From assembly GCA_916048095.2 (NCBI GenBank), contig OU696571.1, positions 8,196,501-8,260,500 on the forward strand: a DNA stretch of 64,000 bases. Direction: 5' to 3'. The notes beneath the pieces were generated by a model that was not told where the DNA came from, ran no database searches, and saw nothing but the letters and a program-made list of their open reading frames with translations. Positions 44,294 through 51,937 of the stretch are shown piece by piece. The stretch is from Sacculina carcini. Lineage: Eukaryota > Arthropoda > Thecostraca > Sacculinidae. Within the stretch, counting starts at the first letter, position 1, and every line of letters starts with the position of its first letter. The translations under genes and the position numbers were made by a program.

Positions 44294-45004
44294 TCAAAAC
44301 AGAATCAGACCGAACACAAAACACGATCGACTAGGACGAGGGCACGACGAAGACTGTGTTACACCTATATTAGAGTTACACCTCAAGTCCACTTCCGTGT
44401 TAGGATAATAGAGCTCGATACACCTTCTCAGGTAATCAGGTTTTCCAGTCCAAATAACCTGATAAGTTAAAGCACAGATTTTGAAGATAATACTAGCCCT
44501 GATTGGCAGCCAATGCAGCTTGATTAGAGCAGGTGTCACGCTTTCACTAGGTGATACACCCTTAATTAATCTAGCTGCTCTATTCATAATTATTTGTAAT
44601 TTTTTCAATGCATAATTGGGCAATCCATAGTACAGAGCATTGCAATAGTCCAATCCTGATATCACCTGATTTTGTATAAGCAATCTTACACATTTTTCAT
44701 CAATATATTTTTTCAAGAAAGCAATGTTTCTCAAGTGAAAATTTGCTGTTCTGACCACAGTTGCAATTTGTTTTTTCATTGATAACGACGAATCGATAAT
44801 AACGCCCGAGCTTCTCGCACTATTAACTACTTTTAGCTCTATTTGGCTCAGGTTTAGTGTAGGGAGGCACATTTTCTTTAGAGCACACGGCTTAGCCACT
44901 ATAACACATTCAGTCTTTTCCTCATTCAGTTTTAGGCGTTTGTATGACATCCAATGCTTAAAATTCATCACGATTTGTCTGATCAGACGTGCAGTTGTTA
45001 GCAC
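44294..45004 (-). pseudogene. L2-like LINE, RT thumb and C-terminus
   Basis: A 236-residue frame with MSYKRLKLNEEKTECVIVA, SGVIIDSSLSMKKQI, ISGLDYCNALYYGLP, LQIIMNRAARLI and LIKLHWLPIRASIIFKI, the standard order of the C-terminal half of L2/CR1-type RT. It would normally be preceded by the palm, found at 45305-46150 beyond an inserted SINE. The last 25 residues (CPRPSRSC...) may already be foreign sequence at the LINE's 3' edge. It crosses the right limit of the duplication. Confidence 0.8.
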
Positions 45005-45305
45005 ACCCGCCTCACAAGCGGGAGGTCCGTGGTTCGAAACCCGGCGGAGCAGAATTTAATTGGGCGAATTCTACAATCCCACAGCCCCTGTCCACCCAGC
45101 AGAAAATGATGGTACCATATATCAGTCATGAGTTGTGCCATGCATTCTGGGGAGGTGGCCCTCTCTAATACGTCTTCCGTCTTTGTGGCGCCATAGCGTG
45201 GATAGGGTCGGTTCTGCGGTGGCAGCGAGTTGCACGGGGCACACCTGTGTGTTCATAAGCTTCGACTTCTTCCCGTGTAGCAGCTGCCACTTCAACCTTT
45301 AACCT
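44983..45305 (+). mobile_element. tRNA-Val-type SINE inserted in the L2-like LINE
   Basis: The head reads GTGCAGTTGTTAGCACACCC (D arm and A box). It continues with an anticodon arm CCCGC-CTCACAA-GCGGG (anticodon CAC, Val) and a B box GGTTCGAAACC. The body carries CCTGTCCACCCAGCAG and AATGATGGTACC, close to a core sequence shared by SINEs of many marine invertebrates. It ends with AACCTTTAACCTTTT. The first bases of the tRNA acceptor stem are missing or diverged, and no clear target duplication was found. It splits the RT frame of the LINE. Confidence 0.7.
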
Positions 45306-46232
45306 TTTCAGTTGATTTTATATTTAAAAATTACATGTAAATGTGTGTGTCGTCAGCAAATAACTTGAATTTGAAATCATATTTAGCAATTATATTGGAC
45401 AAATCAACCGTATAAATACAAAAAAGTAACGGCCCAAGAAGACTCCCTTGAGGAACACCCCTTAGAAGAAAATGTTTAGCCGAAGTTTCATTACCAATCT
45501 GCACACAATAAGTTCTGCTTTTAAGGTAAGATTAAATTAAATCGAGTACTTTTCCATGTATTCCGATATTAGAACAGTCCTCCGAATGTAATTTCTGGTC
45601 AACCGTATCAAATGCAGCGCTGAGGTCTTGAGGAAGAATAAGGCCAAAATTCTCATTGTCCATCATAAAGATCATTAGTTATTGAACACAAAGTGTCCGT
45701 CGAATAAAGTGTCCGAAATGCTGATTATTCATCTGGTAATGCATTGATTTTATTGACATGTTCTAAAATTTTATCCAACATAGCTCTTTCAATAACTTTA
45801 GATGTAAGTGTTATATTCGAAACCGATCTATAATAATTAAATTATTGATGATTTTTGCCGTTTTTAGGAATTGGTTTGATCAGTGCCTGTTTGGCATGAG
45901 CAGGAAAATTTTCAGGCTCAAACGTTACATTAATAATGTTTGTATATATATACATCATTTCATCAAAAGCAATGCAGCTATATATGTGACTTATAGGAAT
46001 GGGGTCCAGTGAGCAGCGCGTTCGTTTAACTGATTTCAAAATATTCTTCACCTTGTAGGAACGCCCACAACAGTAAAAACACAAGCAAACGGCCTCAGAA
46101 AACAAGCTACGTGCACCGGGCAGAACAGATTTGTATTGTGTCACTAACAATCCAATTTAACAACCACATTATACAATAACACAACATAATACAATATAAC
46201 AAACACAATTAACAAAACATGATACAATTTAA
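45305..46232 (-). mobile_element. L2-like LINE, RT palm and upstream part
   Basis: Minus-strand pieces: LSNIIAKYDFKFKLFADDTH (motif C), GVPQGSLLGPLLF (motif B, about 45430), the segment matching 12284-12460 (about 45750-45900), and a 102-residue frame 46150-45842 with VKRTRCSLDPIPISHI, IYTNIINVTFE and KQALIKPIPKNGKNHQ. Frames are broken in several places. It shares its upstream limit (AAATTGTATCAT) with the fragment at 2228, so both copies may be truncated at the same point of the parent. Confidence 0.75.
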
Positions 46233-46235
46233 GGA

Positions 46236-47600
46236 CCGCCATACGACGTTTCAGATATTCTGTTGAAGGTTGTCCGTTAATTGTGTTCACTGATCACCGC
46301 CCACTGGTTACCGCTCTGAACTCTGCCTCAGACCGCTATTCTCCAACGGAGACCAGGCATTTAGATTTTGTGACACAATTTACATCCGACATCCGTCATG
46401 TGGCGGGATCCACCAACGTCTTCGCTGATACGTTGTCACGCGCTGACAACGTGCTTGAGTCATCTGAGCTGCCGCTCCATGACTTTGAATTCCTTGCGGA
46501 AGAGCAAACGGGCGATTCAACTCTACAAGAATTATTGAAGAAGCCACATTCACTGAGTATCCGTGATACGAAACTTCCAAGTGGTACATCACTACTATGT
46601 GACATCTCAACAGGAAAAACACGGCCATTGATCCCAAGAACATTACGCCTATTATATTTCATATGGCATGTCTCACCCCGGCGTACGAACAACACAAAAC
46701 ATGGTGACATATCGTTGCGTGTGGCCTAACATGAAGACAGATATCAGCCCAATGGACTCGTGCCTGCGAGAGATGCCAACGAGCCAAAATCCATCAAAAC
46801 GCTCGCTCACCACCTGACCAATTTGAATGGCCACGCCATCGGTTCCGGCACCTACATGCCGACATTGTGGGGCCTCTACCACCAACGGACGGACGTCAAT
46901 ACCTATTTATGTGTATTGATCGATACACCAGGTGGGCTGAGGTCATCCCTATTCTAGAAGTTCGCGCTGACACGGTATGCCGAGCATTCGCGTCCGGCTG
47001 GGCAACGCGCTTTGGAGTACCTGAAGTCATCATCACTGACAGGGGCACTTAAGTCAGTAGCACAGCTTCGAAAAAATTAAGCTCTACCCTGGGTTGCACA
47101 CACAAAACAACCACTAGCTACCACCCAGCCAGCAATGGACTAGTTGAACGATTTCACCGTCACCTAAATTCAGCGCTATGTTGTCATCCAAACACCAATT
47201 GGACTGACGCACTACCAACCGTTCTTCTCGGCTTAAGATCTGTAGTCAAATAGACACGAAGACTTTGTCAGCAGAGCCTGTATATGGTGAGCCGCTCAGA
47301 ATCCCATGCGAGACGGTAGAGCCGTCGCCGGCGCATTCAACGACATGCTCATAATCTTCATTCGCCGATGTCATGCGAACAGTCATACGACGACTGCGTC
47401 CATCGCCACCTCGACAGTCGAAAATATCATCACATGTTCCATCAGCACTTCAAACATGTTCGCATGTATTCGTGCGATGTGGAGCACACAGTAGACACCA
47501 CTAGACCAACAGTTTAATGGCCCATTTCGAGGTGTGCGACGAACCGAAAATACCACAATACAGCGCTTGTGTGGGGAGTACATAGAGATGCGACCTAAAT
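46236..47600 (+). mobile_element. Decayed Ty3/gypsy fragment (RNase H to integrase)
   Basis: Pol fragment beginning inside the RNase H ([36 protein letters not shown]), then the integrase finger and core region (SNGLVERFHRH-like wording near 47130) and a GPF-type tail near 47520. Related to, but distinct from, the two complete gypsy elements. No LTRs, gag, protease or RT. An old fossil with roughly five or more breaks. Confidence 0.75.
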
Positions 47601-47808
47601 AAACATTTTTTCCCAAAAATATACCTCGACCAAAAAAACACGTTTTTTTGGTTATTTTGAAGAGTCATGCAAGGAATTCAAATTATGGAAATGATATATT
47701 TGGGATGTTAAATGAATTATTTTTATCAACACATGAGTTATTCATGCTATTAGTGACCCTATCAAATTGAATTATCATTAAATATGCACAATATAATTAT
47801 TATAATAG
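47601..47808. other. AT-rich spacer, nothing recognised
   Basis: AT-rich with poly-T runs. No frame or repeat of note before the Polinton end. Confidence 0.5.
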
Positions 47809-47931
47809 TAGTAGACCGGGGTACTTTGTGACATTTGCACAGAGTGGGGGAAGGGGGGAGGGGGAGGGGGTTTTTTGCACGGTTTAGGCCCCGCCCCTTT
47901 ATGACGTCATTTTTGCACAGTCAGGTGGCGC

Positions 47932-48055
47932 CCTCTATACCTGACCGGTGGCGCCCTCTATACCTGACCGGTGGCGCCCTCTATACTGGAAGTGGCGCCC
48001 TCTATACTTGACCAGTGGCGCCGCCTATACCTGACCTGACCGGAAGTGGTGCCAT
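47932..48055. repeat. 23-base tandem repeats in the left TIR
   Basis: Five to six units of GTGGCGCCCTCTATACCTGACC, becoming irregular rightward. Confidence 0.85.
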
Positions 48056-48244
48056 CTATGGTGAGCGTCGGTACCTGTGAACGCAGCAGCGACATCTATA
48101 CATATTTGAATCAATTTATTTATTTAATAATTCATTTATTTATTTTATTGATTTATTTTATTTTATTTATTTATTTATTTTATTTAATTCATCTTATTTA
48201 TTTCGATTATTTGTGTGTAGAGTGTAGTGTCGAGTGAAGAAAGT

Positions 48245-48325
48245 TTTTTACCTGGCTGGGATTCGAACCGAGGTCCTCGGGGTTCGAGCAGAGTCTTACG
48301 CAGTTCGGCTATTGTAGAGGTTCAA
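48245..48325 (-). other. tRNA-like segment in the left TIR
   Basis: On the minus strand a B box GGTTCGAATCCC follows an A-box-like TAGCCGAACTGCGTAAGAC at tRNA spacing, with GCCAGG at the 3' side. The anticodon arm does not form a clean 7-base loop, so this is a tRNA relic or SINE head rather than a working tRNA. Confidence 0.4.
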
Positions 48326-48384
48326 GAGAGATGGTTTAAATGTGGTATATATAGTGCGCAAGCACGAGTGTACAATTAAATTAA

Positions 48385-48930
48385 TTTCGAATTGTGAGAC
48401 ACTTGTGACGCACATGATACAATTATGGCGCGCGTATTAATGTTTATTATATTTGGTTATGTTGATTAATTAATTTATAGAATTGTGAGACACTTGTGGC
48501 GCACATTATACAATTGTGGCGCGTATTAGGTATATTAATGTTTATTATATTTGGTTATGCTAATTAATTAATTTATAGAATTGTGAGACACTTGTGACGC
48601 ACATGATACAATTATGGCGCACGTATTAATGTTTATTATATTTGGTTATGCTAATTAATTAATTTAGAGAATTGTGAGACACTTGTGGCGCACATGATAC
48701 AATTATGGCGCACGTATTAATGTTTATTATATTTGGTTATGTTAATTAATTTATAGAATTGTGAGACACTTGTGACGCACATGATACAATTGTGGCGCAC
48801 GTATTAATGTTTATTATATTTGGTTATGAGAATTAAATTAATTTATAGATTTGTGAGACACTTGTGGCGCACATGATACATTAGTGGCGCGCGTATTTGG
48901 TATATTATATTAGGTTATGTTAATTAATTG
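48385..48930. repeat. 92-base tandem array in the left TIR
   Basis: Six units each start near GAGACACTTGTG (about 48396, 48487, 48585, 48676, 48763, 48855; spacing 87-98), with GCGCACATGATACAATT, a GTATTAATGTTTATTATATT part and an ATTAATTAATTTATAG part. The window ends inside the counterpart array of the right TIR. Confidence 0.9.
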
Positions 48931-49443
48931 TGTTAAAACAAGTTGATTTAAAAATATTGAAATTATTTGAAAAAATATTTATCAAGTGTGTTTAAACGGG
49001 GTGGATAGTCGGTGGATGGCAGTAGATGTCCATAACAATGGGCGTGTAATGTGCACCGAGGTCATGGGTACGCATGTACTTTTACGGTGTGATGGAATGC
49101 AGTGTTGAGTCAGGACTGCTGACGTCAGCACGGTATCATGGTGTGTGTATTGCATCAGCCAAGGTGACCTTGAGATGGTGCCAGACTGGCGGGGAATGTG
49201 TTTGATGTACTGCGCATGCGCTGACGTCAGCACTGCTGACGTCAGCACGTTATCATGGTGTGTGCATTGAACCGAGGTCATGGGGTACTTTGCAGAGTAG
49301 CAGAGCTGCCAAGAAAAGCAGAGTTGCTATCACGTGCGCGATGCGTGATTGTGCATCATCCAAGGTGACCTTGAGATGGTGCCATACTGACGGGGAACGT
49401 TTCTGTCTTTGCTTTGAGTATAAATATTTCAAAACTGTTTGTT

Positions 49444-49818
49444 TCAAACCATTCCGTTGTATTCATTATCAAATACAGTGAAATACAATGTCAACAGATC
49501 ATACATGATCAAGACTCGTAAACAATTTGGAAGTTCTACAGACATGTCTTGAGCATCGCCATAGCATTCGGTGAATGAATGGTATCCGTGCGTTGGCACA
49601 TGCAATGCACCCTCATTGTCAAATATTGCAAAACAGTATACTTTATCGCTGTCGGCGTCAGGGTTACCGAGGTCGTATTCGTGCAGAACAGTTTCGGCTG
49701 CCCTTTCCATGCGTTCGAGGAAATGCCTTCTGCATTGATTGTAGGCGTGTTCACGGGGTACAACATTGTCAGAGTTGTACCCTTCGTCCTCCGACGACGA
49801 TCTCAATTCCAATTCCAT
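49444..49818 (-). CDS. Polinton small acidic protein, unknown
   Basis: 124 residues, beginning MELELRSSSEDEGYNSDNVV. Strongly acidic N-terminus, then a mixed region (YCFAIFDNEGALHVPTHGYH) that looks folded. No family recognised. It is the leftmost minus-strand frame, just inside the TIR. Confidence 0.5.
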   Translation of the reverse strand: MELELRSSSEDEGYNSDNVVPREHAYNQCRRHFLERMERAAETVLHEYDLGNPDADSDKVYCFAIFDNEGALHVPTHGYHSFTECYGDAQDMSVELPNCLRVLIMYDLLTLYFTVFDNEYNGMV

Positions 49819-49827
49819 GTTTGGGTG

Positions 49828-50130
49828 TTAGCGGGCGCGACGCGGAGCGGCGCAGCGAGAGCACACGTGTTTACTGATCTGTCTGTCAATCTTCAAAATA
49901 TATATGACGTCTGCAGTTTCGTAGATAATTTCGAGATCGGCAGTCCGTGTATCGGGAACGGACACACCGTCCTTGAGTGCTGTAGATAGACACTGTTTGA
50001 ACGAGGTGAATTCCTGGGTCGATTCAGCGAGAATTTGCAGATTGTTTTGCTGACCGCCAATATATCGATAATTATAGTTGGGAATTTGTGTGGATGGAGA
50101 TACGCACGACATGTGTACGTCCGTCATCAC
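49828..50130 (-). CDS. Polinton small protein, unknown
   Basis: 100 residues, MMTDVHMSCVSPS onward, ending in a Cys/Arg-rich tail (KHVCSRCAAPRRAR) with one CxxC. It ends 10 bases before the start of the 49818 frame (minus strand), suggesting a compact pair. Its start faces the plus-strand gene at 50670 across the 45-base repeat array. A TATATA at about 50172-50178 (minus strand) lies upstream. No family recognised. Confidence 0.5.
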   Translation of the reverse strand: MMTDVHMSCVSPSTQIPNYNYRYIGGQQNNLQILAESTQEFTSFKQCLSTALKDGVSVPDTRTADLEIIYETADVIYILKIDRQISKHVCSRCAAPRRAR

Positions 50131-50217
50131 CCAAGGTTGGGGAGCAACTAGGGAAAAATTGTGATATGCGGTACTATATATTCAACAAATTCTAATGCGC
50201 AGCTGGCATACAACCAA

Positions 50218-50570
50218 GTCTGAGCAAGTGTTATTGCGCAGTTAGCATACAGACATACAGCCAAGTATGCAAGTGCTATTGCGCAGTTAACATACAGACA
50301 TACAGCCAAGTATGCAAGTGTTATTGCGCAGTTAACATACAGACATACAGTCAAGTATGCAAGTGTTATTGCGCAGTTAACATATAGACATACAGTCAAG
50401 TCTAAACAAGTGCTATTGCGCAGTTAACATACAGACATACAGTCAAGTATGCAAGTGCTATTGCGCAGTTAACATACAGACATACAGTCAAGTATGCAAG
50501 TGCTATTGCGCAGTTAACATACAGACATACAGCCAAGTATGCAAGTCTAAACAAGTTCTATTGCGCAGTC
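50218..50570. repeat. 45-base tandem array between divergent genes
   Basis: About eight units containing AAGTGCTATTGCGCAGTTAA and CATACAGACATACAG, ending CCAAGTATGC. The first and last units are partial. Because 45 is a multiple of three, it produces spurious long frames. Confidence 0.92.
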
Positions 50571-50605
50571 AACATATAACTAGCGGTTAGCGACGACAGT
50601 CAGTT
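50570..50605 (+). promoter_or_regulatory. Candidate promoter of the divergent plus-strand gene
   Basis: A TATA-like ACATATAACTAG (about 50571-50582) is followed about 27 bases later by CAGTCAGTTG, which contains TCAGT, the arthropod initiator consensus. Start codon at 50670. Confidence 0.45.
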
Positions 50606-50669
50606 GAACGAGAGCAGTGGTTGTGAGCTGACGTGTACGCCTCGCTGCTTGTGAAATTTTCGTCTCAAC

Positions 50670-51314
50670 ATGTCTCAAGACCTCATGTCGCAAATACCAA
50701 GTTTCAACATGGCATGTGTTAGTATGCCTCAACCGGATCAAGTCGAAACGACCGAGAGGATTCTACCGCTGAAGCAGCACGGTGTGAGTTTTGTCACAAA
50801 TTATCCTACAATATGCGGCAAGCCACTAGAACAACGGATTTGGATACTCTTTGCAGAGACCAAAGAGCCGGTGACCAGCGTCGTATTCAGAAAACTGGCC
50901 AAGAAACTAGAAAAGCTCATGTCCTTTGAACAGTACTTTGACCCGTATTGGAACATTCGCACGGCGCGAGTGAAAATATTCAAAAAGAACAGTCGGCTAC
51001 AAATTGTTTTGGATACTGTCATGAGTCGGGCAATGCGAACCGTGCTGTTGGATACTATATTCGATAGCATGGATATGAATATCGACTACGTTGCGCTAAC
51101 GTGCGCAGACGAAACTCAAGTGTTTCAGCCGCCCAACGAAACAAGCAACTCCATGCGCTGGGACAAACGAATTACGCTCAGCTACCACATTGACCGCAAG
51201 AAATATCTGAAGGAGACACGTCGCTACGAGCCGTTCAATGGCGAGGGATTTGAACAAGTGCTGGCCGTTGAGGCATCGGGAACCCCGAGACGCAAGAAGA
51301 GAAAAGTTTGTTGA
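50670..51314 (+). CDS. Polinton plus-strand protein with C-terminal nuclear signal, unknown
   Basis: 214 residues, MSQDLMSQIPSFNMACVS onward, and the only frame of this element on the plus strand. The middle (KLAKKLEKLMSFEQYFDPYW, RTARVKIFKKNSRLQIVLD) is rich in charged helices. The C-terminus PRRKKRKVC is a near-copy of the SV40-type nuclear localisation signal. A TATA/initiator pair lies upstream and AATAAA at 51410-51415 downstream. It converges with the minus-strand frame ending at 51440. Function unknown; its divergent position and nuclear signal suggest a regulatory or early role, which is inference. Confidence 0.6.
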   Translation: MSQDLMSQIPSFNMACVSMPQPDQVETTERILPLKQHGVSFVTNYPTICGKPLEQRIWILFAETKEPVTSVVFRKLAKKLEKLMSFEQYFDPYWNIRTARVKIFKKNSRLQIVLDTVMSRAMRTVLLDTIFDSMDMNIDYVALTCADETQVFQPPNETSNSMRWDKRITLSYHIDRKKYLKETRRYEPFNGEGFEQVLAVEASGTPRRKKRKVC

Positions 51315-51409
51315 TTTCATGTTTTACATCGTTTGGATTTATTCGGATGTTTAACCCGGCAACAAATATACATTTGAATTTACCATGTTTGTTTTTTTTT
51401 GACGCGTAT

Positions 51410-51444
51410 AATAAAAAGTCACTCGTTGAAACTGTCAATTTATT
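51410..51444. terminator. Facing polyadenylation signals
   Basis: AATAAA on the plus strand (51410-51415) serves the plus-strand gene. AATAAA on the minus strand (TTTATT at 51439-51444) overlaps the stop codon of the 51937-51440 frame. The two genes converge here. Confidence 0.6.
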
Positions 51445-51937
51445 TATACATGGCATAGGCGATTTTTCCAAAGTATTGACATCTAACAAGGGCACAGTTG
51501 GTGGGGAACGTGTGGTCATATGGGCATGGCGTAACGTATGTGATTGGGGTGGTTCGAACACTTGAGGCGAATTCTGGCGGTAGGACATCTTCCAAGTTTT
51601 CAATGTTGAGGGTGAGAAGTTGGGATAGACGGTGAGCTTTGTCCAAGCCCTTGGCGTAAATCCGATCAGGAGCTAAGCTCTGGATAAGACGAGTGGCGTC
51701 CCGCAGCTTGCGCTCGTACTTTGTTGTGCTGTAGGGGTTGTAATGGTAGTCCAGTCCGTGCAGAGTGGCGGTCAAATACGTGAAATGTCTGCGCCGTTCA
51801 GGGTTGACAACCTGCTGTGGTGCGGGCAGTATCGTGTGCCACATATACCCGGACATCATGTCGTATATGGCCAGCGCCTTGACGATGAGTTGTGATTCCT
51901 TATATTGAAACCCTTCGCAGTCGATAAGGATAACCAT
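51440..51937 (-). CDS. Polinton DxE protein (possible exonuclease-fold), unknown
   Basis: 165 residues starting MVILIDCEGFQ. The DxE pair in an ILIDCEGF strand, followed by KALAIYDMM, a later IYAKGLDKAHRL and an NLEDVLPP, then CPYDHTFPTNCALVRCQ, resembles a family of uncharacterised arthropod and Polinton-encoded proteins whose layout recalls DEDD-type 3'-5' exonucleases (RNase H-like fold). The family assignment is from memory of the pattern, and the enzyme activity is inference. It overlaps the end of the capsid/protease frame by about 80 bases. Confidence 0.5.
   Translation of the reverse strand: MVILIDCEGFQYKESQLIVKALAIYDMMSGYMWHTILPAPQQVVNPERRRHFTYLTATLHGLDYHYNPYSTTKYERKLRDATRLIQSLAPDRIYAKGLDKAHRLSQLLTLNIENLEDVLPPEFASSVRTTPITYVTPCPYDHTFPTNCALVRCQYFGKIAYAMYK

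Larger units (their letters stand above)
34840..44564. repeat. Tandem duplication, copy A' (no BEL insertion)
   Basis: About 9.72 kb, near-identical to copy A, with the uninterrupted BEL target site (TATTTACCTGATACAC near 38484). It continues on its right into the rest of the L2-like LINE, which shows that A' retains the original right flank and A the original left flank. Confidence 0.92.
47809..49240. repeat. Left terminal inverted repeat of the Polinton
   Basis: The inner part (about 48839-49230) is the reverse complement of 63600-64000, with a few mismatches. The outer part would pair with sequence beyond the window. It contains G-rich, 23-base and 92-base arrays and several TGACGTCA octamers. 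Confidence 0.85.

Noticed and set aside
44983-45055. Functional tRNA-Val gene
   Set aside because: Acceptor stem is incomplete and the sequence continues into a SINE body, inside a dead LINE.
50148-50399. 83-residue frame of 15-residue repeats (VCLYVNCAITLAY type)
   Set aside because: Produced by the 45-base tandem array, whose period is a multiple of three; no start context or family.
50218-50570. CRISPR-like appearance of regular repeats
   Set aside because: Units are directly adjacent without unique spacers and the context is a eukaryotic Polinton.
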